64,000 nt of DNA from Gammaproteobacteria bacterium (GCA_018816095.1 JAHIWP010000072.1:1-64000), one strand, 5' to 3'. Shown: positions 8,367 through 18,770, counted from the first letter of the stretch. Made by a program: numbers and translations. Notes: generated by a model from the letters alone, not told the origin.

Positions 8367-10244
8367 ATGCTGCAAAATATCAGGGACAATTCACAGGGTT
8401 GGATTGCCAAGACCATCATCGGCATCATTGTCGCGCTGCTTGCGCTGACGGGTGTTGACGCTATTTTTACCAGCACCAGTAATAGCCAGAATGCTGCTGA
8501 GGTGAATGGTGAGAAAATCACTTCAGCTGAGTTAAGCCAGGCTGTGGAGATGCAGCGGCGGCAATTGCTGCAGCAGTTGGGGCGCGATTTCGATGCCTCC
8601 CTGCTGGATGAAAAGCTGCTGCGTGAGGCTGCCCTGAATGGCCTGATCGAGCGAACTTTGCTGCTCGACAGCGCCAAAGACGCCAAATTTGCCTTTTCGC
8701 AACAAGCGCTGGATCAGTTAATCCTGAAAACCCCTGAGTTTCTGGTCGACGGCCAATTCAATGCTGAGCGTTTTGATCAGGTTATCCGTCAGCTCGGTTA
8801 CAGCCGTTTGCAGTTCCGCCAGATGCTGGAGCAGGAAATGCTCATTGGCCAGTTGCGTGCCGGCGTGGCCAATAGTGGTTTTGTGACGGATGCTCAAGTG
8901 CAAGCGTTTGCCGCACTGGAAAAGCAGACCCGTGACTTCGCTACCCTGACCCTTCACGCTGACCTGGATGCGGTCATTCTTAGCGATGATGACATCAAGG
9001 CCTACTACAACGCTCAAGCCAGCCAGTTCATGACCCCTGAGCAGGTGGTGCTGGAGTATGTGGAGCTGAAGAAGGATGCCTTCTTTGACCAGGTCGAGGT
9101 CAGCGATGAAGCGCTGCAAAGCGCTTATCAGAGTGAAATTGCCAACCTCGCCGAACAGCGCCGCGCCGCGCACATTCTGGTTGAGGTAAACGACACGCTG
9201 AATGACGAGCAAGCCCAGGCCAAGCTCTCTGAGGTGCAGAAGCGCCTCGAGCAAGGTGAGGATTTCGCCGTATTGGCTAAAGAGTTCTCCGATGATTCGG
9301 GTTCGGCAAGCGAAGGCGGTGACCTGGGCTTTGCTGGCCCAGGCGTGTATGACCCAGCCTTTGAAGAGGCACTGTATGCGCTGAGCGAGAATGGCGTGTC
9401 GGCTCCCGTGCGCAGTGAATTCGGCTGGCACTTGATTAAGCTCTTGGGCGTTCAGTCACCTGAACTACCGAGCTTTGCCAGCCTGGAAGAAAAACTGCAG
9501 CGTGACCTTAAGGCGCGTCAGGTTGAACAGCGTTTTGTTGAGGTTTCCAAAGACCTTGAAGATGCCGCGTTTGAAGCCTCTGATCTGGCTCAGCCGGCTC
9601 AGGAGCTGGGCCTTGAGGTCAAGACCTCTGAAGCATTCGGTCGCCAGGGTGGCGTTGAGGGGCTAACGGCTAACCCTAAAGTGATTCAGGCTGCCTTTAG
9701 CGCTGAGGTGCTGGAAGACGGCAGCAACAGCAGCGTGATCGAACTCGACCCGAACACAGTGGTGGTGGTGCGCGTTAAACAGCACAACACGCCTGAACAG
9801 TTGCCGCTTGAGCAGGTGGCCGAGAGCATTCGTGCTCAGTTGACCAAGGTTCGTGCAAGCGAAGCGGTCAAGGCTAAAGCCGAAGAGCAGCTGGCCGCTT
9901 TGCGTACAGGTCAGACGCCGGTTGCCCAGGCAGATGCCAAGCAAGGCTGGAATGTTGTTGAGGCGGCCACACGCAGCCAGGAAGGCGTTGAGCCGGTCGT
10001 GCTGCAGGCGTTGTTCCGCATGCCCAAACCTGAAGCGGCGGATAAGCCGACTTTTGCCGGTGTCAGCTTGAGCAATGGTGATTTTGTGATCATCCGCCTC
10101 AATGGCGTGAGCCAGCCGGAGCAAGCACTGTCTGATGAGGATAAGGCCATGTACAGCCGCTTCCTCGCCTCGCGCGTCGGTCAGCAGGACTTCGCCGCGT
10201 TCCGTAAGCAGTTGGAAGATAAAGCGGATATCGAGCGCTTCTGA
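8367..10244 (+). CDS. ppiD: Periplasmic folding chaperone / peptidyl-prolyl isomerase PpiD
   Basis: PpiD is anchored in the inner membrane by one N-terminal helix and helps outer-membrane and secreted proteins fold as they leave the Sec translocon. The 625-residue chain has the short cytoplasmic start MLQNIRDNSQGW, a membrane helix (about 15-35), an N-terminal SurA-like chaperone region, one parvulin domain (about 265-355, running from AAHILVEV to GWHLIKLLG) and a long C-terminal domain. The ATG at 8367 follows TGGGGGAC and gives the family start. An in-frame start at 8250 would run through the hupB terminator. Confidence 0.95.
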   Translation: MLQNIRDNSQGWIAKTIIGIIVALLALTGVDAIFTSTSNSQNAAEVNGEKITSAELSQAVEMQRRQLLQQLGRDFDASLLDEKLLREAALNGLIERTLLLDSAKDAKFAFSQQALDQLILKTPEFLVDGQFNAERFDQVIRQLGYSRLQFRQMLEQEMLIGQLRAGVANSGFVTDAQVQAFAALEKQTRDFATLTLHADLDAVILSDDDIKAYYNAQASQFMTPEQVVLEYVELKKDAFFDQVEVSDEALQSAYQSEIANLAEQRRAAHILVEVNDTLNDEQAQAKLSEVQKRLEQGEDFAVLAKEFSDDSGSASEGGDLGFAGPGVYDPAFEEALYALSENGVSAPVRSEFGWHLIKLLGVQSPELPSFASLEEKLQRDLKARQVEQRFVEVSKDLEDAAFEASDLAQPAQELGLEVKTSEAFGRQGGVEGLTANPKVIQAAFSAEVLEDGSNSSVIELDPNTVVVVRVKQHNTPEQLPLEQVAESIRAQLTKVRASEAVKAKAEEQLAALRTGQTPVAQADAKQGWNVVEAATRSQEGVEPVVLQALFRMPKPEAADKPTFAGVSLSNGDFVIIRLNGVSQPEQALSDEDKAMYSRFLASRVGQQDFAAFRKQLEDKADIERF

Positions 10245-10258
10245 TCGATACAGCTGAG

Positions 10259-10283
10259 TGCAAATGGCTGGGAGCCATTTGCA
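10259..10283 (+). repeat. Perfect 11-bp palindrome downstream of ppiD
   Basis: TGCAAATGGCT (10259-10269) and AGCCATTTGCA (10273-10283) form a perfect stem around GGG, only 15 bases after the ppiD stop. No T-tract follows, and a true terminator lies 50 bases further on. It is likely an mRNA 3'-end stabiliser or pause hairpin. Confidence 0.5.
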
Positions 10284-10328
10284 CGTCCAGCGACGGCCCT
10301 CAGGGTAACTGCCATGGATGGCAACGCA

Positions 10329-10363
10329 TAAAAAAGGCCGCTTAATTAAGCGGCCTTTTTTAT
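10329..10363. terminator. Bidirectional terminator between ppiD and fabI
   Basis: AAAAAAGGCCGCTTAA pairs with TTAAGCGGCCTTTTTT, with A and T runs on both sides, so it can stop the convergent ppiD and fabI transcripts. Confidence 0.92.
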
Positions 10364-10381
10364 TGCTGCGGTTTTAACCGC

Positions 10382-11176
10382 TTACTCTTCCATGGCGCCC
10401 ATGGCGGTGGTGTTGAAGCCGCCATCGACGTACATGATCTCGCCACTGACGCCAGAGGCCAGGTCCGAGCAGAGGAAGGCGCCAGCGTTGCCGACTTCAT
10501 CGATGGTCACGTTGCGGCGCAGCGGGGTCTGCTTCTCGTTGGCAGCGAGCATCTTGCGGAAGCTCTTGATGCCGGAAGCCGCCAGGGTGCGGATCGGGCC
10601 AGCGGAGATAGCGTTAACGCGCGTGCCTTCTGGACCGAGGCTGCCAGCCAGGTAACGTACACCGGCTTCCAGGCTGGCCTTGGCCATGCCCATGACGTTG
10701 TAGTTAGGCATGGTGCGCTCAGCACCCAGGTAGGAGAGGGTGAGCAGGCTGCCGTTGCGGCCTTTCATCATCTCGCGGCCGGCTTTGGCCAAAGCGACGA
10801 AGCTGTAGGCGCTGATGTCGTGAGCGATACGGAAGCCTTCGCGGGTGGTTACGTCGGTGAAGTCGCCGTCCAGTTGGTCGCCCGGGGCGAAACCAACAGA
10901 GTGAACGATGCAATCCAGGCCATCCCACTTTTTGCTCAGGGCTTCGAATACCGAGGCGATTTCTTCATCGTTGGCCACATCGCACGGGAAGCACAGGTCA
11001 GCGTTTGAGCCCCAATCAGCAGCAAAGCCTTCAACGCGGCCTTTGAGCTTTTCGTTCTGGTAGGTGAAGGCCAGTTCGGCGCCTTCACGGTGCATGGCTG
11101 CCGCGATGCCAGAGGCGATGGACAGTTTGCTGGCGACGCCAACGATCAGTACGCGCTTGCCGCTTAGAAAACCCAT
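10382..11176 (-). CDS. fabI: Enoyl-[acyl-carrier-protein] reductase (NADH) FabI
   Basis: FabI carries out the last reduction of each fatty-acid elongation round. The 264-residue short-chain dehydrogenase-type protein shows the FabI active site Tyr149, Tyr159 and Lys166 (Y-x6-K spacing in YNVMGMAK) and the [14 protein letters not shown] dinucleotide-binding loop. It is the triclosan-sensitive type of reductase by family; I did not look for resistance changes. It lies downstream of yejF but 170 bases away, with its own leader containing a palindrome. Confidence 0.96.
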   Translation of the reverse strand: MGFLSGKRVLIVGVASKLSIASGIAAAMHREGAELAFTYQNEKLKGRVEGFAADWGSNADLCFPCDVANDEEIASVFEALSKKWDGLDCIVHSVGFAPGDQLDGDFTDVTTREGFRIAHDISAYSFVALAKAGREMMKGRNGSLLTLSYLGAERTMPNYNVMGMAKASLEAGVRYLAGSLGPEGTRVNAISAGPIRTLAASGIKSFRKMLAANEKQTPLRRNVTIDEVGNAGAFLCSDLASGVSGEIMYVDGGFNTTAMGAMEE

Positions 11177-11209
11177 GGGTGTTGTTCCTCTTCCTGTCTA
11201 CAAGGATTG

Positions 11210-11232
11210 GCAGGTAGTTGAACACTACCTGC
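11210..11232 (-). repeat. Palindrome in the fabI leader
   Basis: GCAGGTAGT (11210-11218) and ACTACCTGC (11224-11232) form a perfect 9-bp inverted repeat around TGAAC, 34 bases before the fabI start. No T-tract follows on either strand. It may be an operator for a fatty-acid regulator or a leader hairpin; nothing in the window decides. Confidence 0.4.
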
Positions 11233-11346
11233 TTGCCATCACTGCGTTAAAAACAGACGAAAAGTGCACACGTACAGCGCGCAAACTTAACTTCTCACCT
11301 GTTTTTGCCTTGCGCTGACTGCCTCGCCAACGCGTTTAATAGTCGG

Positions 11347-12954
11347 TTAATCAGCTGGGGCCATAAAGGCCGCTTCCAGCAACTGCTGTGTATAGATGTT
11401 CTGTGGCGCGGCAAAGACACGTGCCGCTGGGCCTTGTTCCACCACTTTTCCCTGTTTGACCACCATCACTTGGTGACTCAGAGCCCTGACCACCGCGAGA
11501 TCGTGACTAATAAACAGATAAGTCAGGTTGTATTTGGCCTGCAGTGAACGCAGTAGTTCGACTACTTGGCGCTGTACGGTGCGGTCGAGGGCCGAGGTCG
11601 GTTCATCGAGCAGAATCAGCGCAGGTTTCAGCACCAAGGCGCGGGCAATGGCAATGCGCTGGCGTTGCCCGCCGGAAAACTCATGCGGGTAGCGATGGCG
11701 GGTTTCCGGGTCGAGGCCGACCTCAAGCAACGCATCAATGATTGCCTGTTCCTGCTCGGCTGCGTTGCCCATGCCATGGATCTGTAACCCCTCGCCGACA
11801 ATCTGGCTGACCGACATGCGCGGACTGAGGCTGCCGAAAGGGTCTTGGAACACCACCTGCATCTGTCGGCGTAATGGCCGTACTTCTTCTTGTGACAGGT
11901 TATCGATCGCCTGGCCCTGGAAGTGGATAGCCCCCTCACTACCAAGCAGGCGCAGAATCGCCAGGCCCAGGGTGGACTTGCCCGAGCCGCTTTCACCGAC
12001 GATGCCCAGGGTGTGCCCCTGCGGCACACTGAAATTGATGCCATCCACCGCTTTGACGTGGTCAACGGTACGGCGTAGCAGGCCCTTTTTGATTGGAAAC
12101 CAGACGCGCAGGTTGTCGACTTCCAGCATGGGCTTGCCGGGCGGTTGATCGACCGGCCCACCGCTGGGTTCGGCGCCCAGCAGTTCACGGGTGTAGGGGT
12201 GCTGCGGGGCGTTAAACAAGGTTTCGCAGGCGGCCTGCTCGACAATATGCCCGTGCTGCATCACGCAGACGCGGTGTGCAATGCGCCGCACCAGGTTGAG
12301 GTCGTGGCTGATCAATAGAATTGCCATACCCAGGCGGGCCTGCAGGTCCTTGAGCAATTCAAGGATCTTCAGCTGCACGGTGACGTCCAGAGCGGTGGTC
12401 GGTTCGTCGGCGATCAGCAGTTCCGGCTCGTTGGCCAGGGCCATGGCGATCACTACGCGCTGGCGTTGGCCGCCTGACAGCTCGTGCGGATAAGCTTTCA
12501 GGCGTTTATGCGGTTCCGGGATGCCGACCAGGTCGAGCAGCTCCAGGGTGCGCGCAGTGGCGGCTTTGCCGGTTAGGCCCTTATGCAGGGCAAGTACTTC
12601 GTTGATCTGCTTTTCGATACTGTGCAGCGGGTTGAGCGAGGTCATGGGCTCCTGGAAGACCATGGCGATGCGGTTGCCACGAATGCCGCGCAGTTTGTTC
12701 TCGTTCAGTTTGAGCAGGTCTTGCCCGGCGTAGTGAATGCTGCCGCTGGGGTGCTGAGCCAGCGGGTAGGGCAGTAGGCGCAGAATCGAATGCGCGGTGA
12801 CCGATTTACCCGAGCCGCTTTCGCCAACCAAGGCTAGGGTTTCACCACGTTTTATGTCGAAGCTAAGGCCTTCCAGCACGCGTTGTTTACGGCTGCCAGT
12901 GACGAATTCGACGGCCAGGTCACGGACTTCGATGAGGCTAGTTGAGTCGGTCAT
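11347..12954 (-). CDS. yejF: Peptide ABC transporter ATP-binding protein, YejF type (two fused ATPase domains)
   Basis: This protein carries both nucleotide-binding domains of the importer on one chain. The 535 residues contain two Walker A motifs (VGESGSGKS, near 40 and near 315), two LSGGQ/FSGGQ signatures (HELSGGQRQR and HEFSGGQRQR) and two Walker B segments (LLIADEPT and LILLDEPT). The start is the ATG at 12954, one base after the yejE stop and preceded by GAGGAAATAAC. It is last in the five-gene operon and is followed by fabI. Confidence 0.92.
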   Translation of the reverse strand: MTDSTSLIEVRDLAVEFVTGSRKQRVLEGLSFDIKRGETLALVGESGSGKSVTAHSILRLLPYPLAQHPSGSIHYAGQDLLKLNENKLRGIRGNRIAMVFQEPMTSLNPLHSIEKQINEVLALHKGLTGKAATARTLELLDLVGIPEPHKRLKAYPHELSGGQRQRVVIAMALANEPELLIADEPTTALDVTVQLKILELLKDLQARLGMAILLISHDLNLVRRIAHRVCVMQHGHIVEQAACETLFNAPQHPYTRELLGAEPSGGPVDQPPGKPMLEVDNLRVWFPIKKGLLRRTVDHVKAVDGINFSVPQGHTLGIVGESGSGKSTLGLAILRLLGSEGAIHFQGQAIDNLSQEEVRPLRRQMQVVFQDPFGSLSPRMSVSQIVGEGLQIHGMGNAAEQEQAIIDALLEVGLDPETRHRYPHEFSGGQRQRIAIARALVLKPALILLDEPTSALDRTVQRQVVELLRSLQAKYNLTYLFISHDLAVVRALSHQVMVVKQGKVVEQGPAARVFAAPQNIYTQQLLEAAFMAPAD

Positions 12955-12955
12955 G

Positions 12956-13975
12956 TTATTTCCTCGGATCGAAGGCATCGCGTGCGGCTTCACCGATAAA
13001 CACCAGCAAACTGAGCATCAGGGCGAGTGCTGCAAAGGCGCTGATACCTAGCCACGGCGCTTGCAGGTTGGACTTGCCTTGCGCGACCAGTTCGCCCAGC
13101 GACGGCGCGCCAGGCGGCAGGCCGAAGCCGAGGAAATCCAGCGCAGTCAGGGTGCCGATCGCACCGGTGAGGATGAACGGCATAAAGGTCATGGTGGAAA
13201 TCATCGCGTTGGGCAGGATATGGCGGAACATGATCGAGCCGTTCTGCATACCCAGGGCACGGGCCGCGCGCACATATTCCAGGTTGCGCCCACGCAGGAA
13301 CTCGGCGCGCACCACATCGACCAGGCTCATCCAGGAGAACAGCAGCATGATGCCCAGCAGCCACCAGAAGTTCGGCTGCACGAAACTGGCCAGGATGATC
13401 AGCAAGTAGAGCACCGGCAGACCCGACCAGATTTCCAGAAAGCGCTGCCCGACCAAGTCGACCCAGCCGCCGTAGAAGCCTTGCAATGCGCCGGCAAATA
13501 CGCCGATCACCGAGCTGGCCAGGGTCAGGATCAGGGCGAACAGCACCGAAATACGGAAGCCGTAGATCACCCGCGCCAATACATCGCGGCCCTGGTCATC
13601 GGTGCCGAGCAGGTTCTCCGTTGAGGGCGGCGCGGGGGCGGGCACCTGCAGGTCGTAGTTGATGCTGGAGTAGCTGTAACGAATCGGCGGCCAGATCATC
13701 CAGCCATCCTTTGCCTTGATCAGCTCTTGGATGTATGGGCTCTTGTAGTTGGCCTGCAGCGGAAACTCGCCGCCGAAGGTGGTTTCCGGGTAGCGCTTGA
13801 ATACCGGGAAATACAATTCGCTGTCGTAGCTCACCACCAAGGGTTTGTCGTTGGCGATCAGCTCGGCGCCCAGGGTGACGAAGAACAGCACGAGGAATAT
13901 CCACAGTGACCACCAGCCGCGTTTGTGCGCCTTGAACAGCTGGAAGCGGCGTTGATTGATTGGCGACAGTTTCAT
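12956..13975 (-). CDS. yejE: Peptide ABC transporter permease, YejE type
   Basis: One of two inner-membrane channel subunits of an oligopeptide importer. The 339-residue chain has a membrane helix near residues 20-40, a periplasmic stretch, and five further helices with the binding-protein-dependent transport loop (EYVRAARALGMQN region) that docks to the ATPase. The ATG at 13975 is one base past the yejB stop and follows GGGAGGGTTGAG. A start 21 bases upstream would overlap yejB without a better ribosome site. Confidence 0.92.
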   Translation of the reverse strand: MKLSPINQRRFQLFKAHKRGWWSLWIFLVLFFVTLGAELIANDKPLVVSYDSELYFPVFKRYPETTFGGEFPLQANYKSPYIQELIKAKDGWMIWPPIRYSYSSINYDLQVPAPAPPSTENLLGTDDQGRDVLARVIYGFRISVLFALILTLASSVIGVFAGALQGFYGGWVDLVGQRFLEIWSGLPVLYLLIILASFVQPNFWWLLGIMLLFSWMSLVDVVRAEFLRGRNLEYVRAARALGMQNGSIMFRHILPNAMISTMTFMPFILTGAIGTLTALDFLGFGLPPGAPSLGELVAQGKSNLQAPWLGISAFAALALMLSLLVFIGEAARDAFDPRK

Positions 13976-13976
13976 C

Positions 13977-15050
13977 TCAACCCTCCCTGCTTTCAAAGTC
14001 GATGCGTGGGTCGACGAGGGTGTAGGTAATGTCGCCGATCAATTTCACCACCAAACCGAGCAATGTGAAGATAAACAGGGTGCCGAATACCACCGGGTAA
14101 TCGCGATTGATCGCGGCCTCGAAGCTCATCAAGCCGAGGCCGTCGAGGGAGAAAATCACCTCGATCAGCAAGGAGCCGGTAAAGAAAATGCCGATAAAGG
14201 CCGCTGGGAAGCCCGCGATGATGATCAGCATGGCGTTGCGGAATACATGGCCGTAGAGCACGCGGTTATTGCTCAGGCCCTTGGCGCGAGCAGTGACCAC
14301 ATATTGTTTGTTGATCTCATCGAGGAAGCTGTTTTTGGTCAGCAGCGTCAGGGTGGCGAAGTTACCGATTACCAGCGCGGTGACAGGCAGCGCCAGGTGC
14401 CAGAAGTAGTCGAGCAGTTTGCCGGTAAAGCTCAGCTCGTCGAAGTTGTTCGAGGTCAGCCCGCGTAGCGGGAACCAGTCCCAGTAGCTACCGCCGGCAA
14501 ACAATACGATTAGCAGGATGGCGAAGAGGAAGGCGGGGATGGCGTAGCCGACGATGATTGCCGAGCTTGTCCAGACGTCGAAGGCGCTTCCGTGGCGGGT
14601 GGCTTTGGCGATACCCAGGGGGATCGACACCAGGTACATGATCAGCGTGCTCCACAGCCCCAGCGAGATCGATACCGGCATTTTCTCGATGATCAGGTCG
14701 ATGACCTCGGCATCGCGAAAGAAGCTAGAGCCGAAGTCCAGTTGCGCGTAACTCTTGAGCATCAGCCAGAAGCGCTCAGGGGCGGATTTGTCGAAGCCAT
14801 ACATACGCTCAATTTCCGCCACCAAGTCGGGGTCAAGGCCCTGGGCACCGCGGTAGTTGGAGCCGGCTACCGCGACTTCAGCACCGCCGCCGGCAATTCG
14901 GCTGGTGGCGCCGTCAAAGCCTTCCAGCTTGGCGATCATCTGCTCGACGGGGCCACCGGGCGCGGCCTGAATGATGATGAAGTTGATCAGCAAAATGCCG
15001 AACAGCGTGGGAATGATCAGCAGCAGCCGACGAAAGATATACGCCAGCAT
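13977..15050 (-). CDS. yejB: Peptide ABC transporter permease, YejB type
   Basis: The second channel subunit. The 357-residue protein begins [19 protein letters not shown], the typical first helix of the OppB/DppB/YejB family, and has an unusually long periplasmic loop after it (about 30-160), as in YejB. The coupling loop is around [13 protein letters not shown]. The ATG at 15050 sits one base from the upstream stop. Translational coupling through the operon is likely, given gaps of one base between genes. Confidence 0.92.
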   Translation of the reverse strand: MLAYIFRRLLLIIPTLFGILLINFIIIQAAPGGPVEQMIAKLEGFDGATSRIAGGGAEVAVAGSNYRGAQGLDPDLVAEIERMYGFDKSAPERFWLMLKSYAQLDFGSSFFRDAEVIDLIIEKMPVSISLGLWSTLIMYLVSIPLGIAKATRHGSAFDVWTSSAIIVGYAIPAFLFAILLIVLFAGGSYWDWFPLRGLTSNNFDELSFTGKLLDYFWHLALPVTALVIGNFATLTLLTKNSFLDEINKQYVVTARAKGLSNNRVLYGHVFRNAMLIIIAGFPAAFIGIFFTGSLLIEVIFSLDGLGLMSFEAAINRDYPVVFGTLFIFTLLGLVVKLIGDITYTLVDPRIDFESREG

Positions 15051-15051
15051 C

Positions 15052-16893
15052 TTATTGCTCCACGTCTGCAGTGGCCTTGGCCTCCGCCGCTTCGGGTGAT
15101 TGCGCGCGGGCCCACCAGGTATGTAAGCCAATGTCGTATTGCGGAGTGACTTTGGGGTGCTCGAAACGGTTCCAGTAAGCCACGCGCCAGGTCTTGATGT
15201 GCCAATTGGGCACCACGTAATGGCCCCACAACAGCACGCGGTCGAGGGCGCGCGTGTAGCTGATCAGGCTCTGCCGTGAGTCAGCATTGATCAGGCCTTC
15301 AACCAGGCTGTCCACGGCCGGGTCTTTGAGGCCGATAAAATTACGGCTGCCGGGGTTGTCGGCGCTGCTGGAGTGCCAGTATTCACGTTGCTCATTGCCG
15401 GGCGAGTTGGACTGGCCAAAGCCGCCCACGATCAAGTCGTAATCACGCGAGCGCAGGCGATTGATGTACTGGGATACATCAACGCGACGGATCACTAGCT
15501 CGATGCCGAGGTCGGCCAGGTTGCGTTTGAATGGCAGCAATACGCGTTCGAACTCGGTTTGCGCCAGCAGGAATTCGATGCTCACCGGTTTGCCCGTGCT
15601 GTCGAGCATCTGGTCGCCATCGACACGCCAGCCGGCTTCTTGCAAGAGCTGGTAGGCACGGCGCTGCTGCTCGCGAATGATGCCGCTGCCATCGGTAACC
15701 GAAGGCTGGTATTCGTCGGTAAACACCTGTGGCGGTACCTGTTCGCGCAAAGGTTCAAGCAGCTTCAGCTCGTCGGCCGAAGGCAGGCCGATTGACGCCA
15801 GTTCGGAGTTGTCGAAGTAGCTGCGGGTGCGGGTATAGGCGCCGTTAAACAGCTGGCGGTTGGTCCACTCATAATCAAACAGCAGGCCGAGTGCTTCGCG
15901 TACCCGACGGTCGCTGAAAAGCGGGCGGCGCGTGTTGAAGATAAACCCCTGCATGCCGGTGGGGTTGTGGTTGGCGATCTCTTCCTTGATCAGCTGGCCG
16001 TTGGCCACGGCTTCGGTGTTATAGGCGGTGGCCCAGTTTTTTGCGCTCATTTCCAGCCAGTAGTCGAATTGACCGGCTTTGAGCGCTTCCAGGGCGACGG
16101 TGTTATCGCGGTAGTAGTCGATTTGCAGGGTGTCGAAGTTGTAGAAACCGCGGTTGACCGGCAAGTCTTTCCCCCACCAGTCCTCGACCCGCTCATAGCG
16201 GATTGAGCGTCCGGCTTGTACATCCGCCACTTTGTAGGGGCCGCTGCCAAGTGGAATGTCCAGATTGCCTTTGCTGAAATCGCGCTCTGCCCACCAGTGT
16301 TTCGGTAATACCGGTAGCTGGCCGACGATCAGCGGCAGCTCACGATTGCCGGCATGCTTGAACACGAAGCGAACCCGCAGAGGGCTTTCGACCACGACCT
16401 TGTCGACATCCGCGTAATAGCCGCGGTACATCGGTGCGCCCTGGCTCATCAGGGTGTCGAAGGTGAATTTAACGTCTTCGGCGGTGACCGGCTGGCCGTC
16501 ATGGAAGCGTGCTTCGGGGCGTAGGTAAAAGCGCACCCAGGCGTTGTCTGGGGCTTTCTCGATTTTTTCTGCGATCAGGCCATATTCGGTAAAAGGCTCA
16601 TCCAGACTATGGCGGGTCAGGGTGTCGTAAATCAGGCCGATGTCATCGGCGGCCACGCCCTTGTTGATAAACGGATTGAGGCTGTCGAAGCCGCCAAACC
16701 CGGCCTGGCGCAAGGTGCCGCCTTTGGGCGCATCGGGGTTGACGTAGTCGAAGTGCTTGAAGTTGGCCGGGTATTTGGGCGGCTCGTCATACAGGGTTTG
16801 CGCGTGTTTGGGGCTGGCCAACGCCAGACCAGCAACGCCAAGCAGGGCAATGCCGCTGAAACGGATCAATAGGGTGCGCAATGCATGGGTCAT
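15052..16893 (-). CDS. yejA: Extracellular peptide-binding protein of the Yej-type ABC importer (first downstream copy)
   Basis: This is a periplasmic solute-binding protein of family 5 that would capture peptides for YejBEF. The 613 residues start with a Sec signal peptide (about 1-26, cleaved after ALA), followed by the [20 protein letters not shown] segment shared with YejA proteins. It overlaps the stop of the upstream paralogue by four bases (ATGA). In E. coli the YejABEF system imports microcin C; the substrate here is unknown. The symbol is given by family resemblance, and either of the two paralogues could be the functional YejA. Confidence 0.85.
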   Translation of the reverse strand: MTHALRTLLIRFSGIALLGVAGLALASPKHAQTLYDEPPKYPANFKHFDYVNPDAPKGGTLRQAGFGGFDSLNPFINKGVAADDIGLIYDTLTRHSLDEPFTEYGLIAEKIEKAPDNAWVRFYLRPEARFHDGQPVTAEDVKFTFDTLMSQGAPMYRGYYADVDKVVVESPLRVRFVFKHAGNRELPLIVGQLPVLPKHWWAERDFSKGNLDIPLGSGPYKVADVQAGRSIRYERVEDWWGKDLPVNRGFYNFDTLQIDYYRDNTVALEALKAGQFDYWLEMSAKNWATAYNTEAVANGQLIKEEIANHNPTGMQGFIFNTRRPLFSDRRVREALGLLFDYEWTNRQLFNGAYTRTRSYFDNSELASIGLPSADELKLLEPLREQVPPQVFTDEYQPSVTDGSGIIREQQRRAYQLLQEAGWRVDGDQMLDSTGKPVSIEFLLAQTEFERVLLPFKRNLADLGIELVIRRVDVSQYINRLRSRDYDLIVGGFGQSNSPGNEQREYWHSSSADNPGSRNFIGLKDPAVDSLVEGLINADSRQSLISYTRALDRVLLWGHYVVPNWHIKTWRVAYWNRFEHPKVTPQYDIGLHTWWARAQSPEAAEAKATADVEQ

Positions 16894-18770
16894 TTAGCGT
16901 TCTCCATGGATTTCAGCCACCAAGTGCGCAGGCCCAAGGTGTAGGGCGGCGTGGTGACGAAGGCAAATCGGTTGCGGTAAGCCAGGCGGTGGTAGTCGAT
17001 ATACCAATTCGGAATGGTGTAGTGCTGCCATAACAGCACGCGGTCGAGGGCGCGAGTGGCCGCCACTTGCTCGGTTCGCGTTTGCGCCGTCAGCAACTTT
17101 TCAATCATGGCGTCGACCACTGGGTGATTAACCCCCGCGTAGTTGCGACCGCCTTTCGTGTTGGCCTGGGATGAATGGAAGTATTGGGATTGCTCAAGAC
17201 CGGGGCTGAGGGTTTGCGGCAGGGTGAGCAGAATCATGTCGAAGTCGTATTGATCAAGGCGTTGCTTGTACTGGGCGCGGTCGACAGTACGCAGGTTGGC
17301 TTGGATGCCAATACTGGCGAGGTTCTCGGTAAAAGACTGGAGAATCCGCTCAAGGTTCGGGTTAACCAGCAGTATCTCAAGGCTCAGTGGCTGGCCTTGG
17401 CTATTGAGTAGGCGCTGGCCTGAAAGCTTCCAGCCGGCATCGGCCAGTAGACCGAGGGCGCGGCGCAAGGTTTCCCGTGGGATGCCCCGGCCATCGGTCT
17501 GCGGCATGCTAAATGGCTCGGTAAACAGGCGGGCCGGCAGCTGCTTGCGATAAGGCGACAGCAGCAGCCATTCGGCGCCTTCCGGTTTGCCGGTGGCTGA
17601 GAACTCACTGTTCGGGTAATAGCTTTTGGCGCGGGTGTAGGAGCTGTTGAATAGCGCGCGGTTGGCCCATTCAAAGTCAAACATCAGGCCCAGGGCTTCA
17701 CGGACTTTGCGGTCGCTGAACATCGCGCGGCGGGTGTTCATAAACAGCGCCTGGGTCTGCGTCGGAATCTGGTGGGCAATTTCGGCACGAATGACTTCAC
17801 CACGGCTTAGCGCCGGGAAGCGGTAGCCATTGGCCCAGTTCTTCGCTTGCTGCTCGATATAAATATCGAATTCGCCGGCCTTGAACGCTTCGAATGCGAC
17901 ATGGCTGTCGCGGTAGAACTCCACGTCGACCCGGTCGAAGTTGTACTTGCCGCGGTTAACTGGCAGATTCGCGCCCCACCAATCCTTGACCCGTTCAAAA
18001 CGCAGGCTGCGCCCAGGGCTGACCTGGGTGATGCGATAAGGCCCGCTGCCCAGGGGCGGCTCATAGGTGGTGGCCTTGAAGTCGCGGCCTTTCCAGTAAT
18101 GTTGCGGCAACACCGGCAACTCGCCCAGGCGCAGAATCAACAACGAACTGCCGGCGCGCTTAAGGACAAAACGGATGCTGTGGCGGTTGAGAATGTCGAC
18201 CCGTTTCACTGTCTGCAGGTTGCTGCGGTACTGCGGGTGGCCTTCCTTGAGCAGCAAACGGTAGGAGAACGCTACGTCATAGGCGGTAATCGGCTTACCG
18301 TCATGAAAACGCGCTTCGGGGCGCAGGTTGAACACCACCCAGCTGCGGTCATCGCTGTATTCGACTGATTCGGCAATCAGGCCATAGCTGGATGCGGGTT
18401 CGTCACCCGAAGGGTCATAGGCACCGGTGCCGACCATCAGCGGCGCATTGAGCTCATTGACGCCGTATTGCAGAAAGTTGGCCGTGCTGATCGGGCTGCT
18501 GCCCTTGAGCGTGTAAGGGTTGAGCGTGTCGAAGGTGCCGTTGGCCATCATCCGCAGCGTGCCGCCCTTGGGCGCTTCCGGGTTGACCCAGGCAAAGTGG
18601 GTAAAGCTGGCGGGATACTTCAGCTCGCCAAACTGAGCGTAGCCATGGCTTGTATACAGGGTGGCCCAGGCAGGCGAATGAATGGCCAGGCAGAGGAACA
18701 GCGAGAGGAGGGGACGTATCAAGTGAAATATCCGATCCGTGGCGTCTTGGGGGCTGCTGGTCAGGCACAT
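16890..18770 (-). CDS. Second extracellular peptide-binding protein, paralogue of the neighbouring YejA
   Basis: The 626-residue protein is clearly a paralogue of the next gene: both share the APKGGTLR motif, the WWGxxLPVNRGxYNFD segment and the C-terminal LLWxHYxxPNWxI block. An N-terminal hydrophobic stretch (about 17-36, ending SPAWA) is a signal peptide, preceded by a longer charged region, so the true start may lie a few codons inside. It heads the operon. Two binding proteins sharing one permease would widen the range of peptides taken up. Confidence 0.85.
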   Translation of the reverse strand: MCLTSSPQDATDRIFHLIRPLLSLFLCLAIHSPAWATLYTSHGYAQFGELKYPASFTHFAWVNPEAPKGGTLRMMANGTFDTLNPYTLKGSSPISTANFLQYGVNELNAPLMVGTGAYDPSGDEPASSYGLIAESVEYSDDRSWVVFNLRPEARFHDGKPITAYDVAFSYRLLLKEGHPQYRSNLQTVKRVDILNRHSIRFVLKRAGSSLLILRLGELPVLPQHYWKGRDFKATTYEPPLGSGPYRITQVSPGRSLRFERVKDWWGANLPVNRGKYNFDRVDVEFYRDSHVAFEAFKAGEFDIYIEQQAKNWANGYRFPALSRGEVIRAEIAHQIPTQTQALFMNTRRAMFSDRKVREALGLMFDFEWANRALFNSSYTRAKSYYPNSEFSATGKPEGAEWLLLSPYRKQLPARLFTEPFSMPQTDGRGIPRETLRRALGLLADAGWKLSGQRLLNSQGQPLSLEILLVNPNLERILQSFTENLASIGIQANLRTVDRAQYKQRLDQYDFDMILLTLPQTLSPGLEQSQYFHSSQANTKGGRNYAGVNHPVVDAMIEKLLTAQTRTEQVAATRALDRVLLWQHYTIPNWYIDYHRLAYRNRFAFVTTPPYTLGLRTWWLKSMENAK

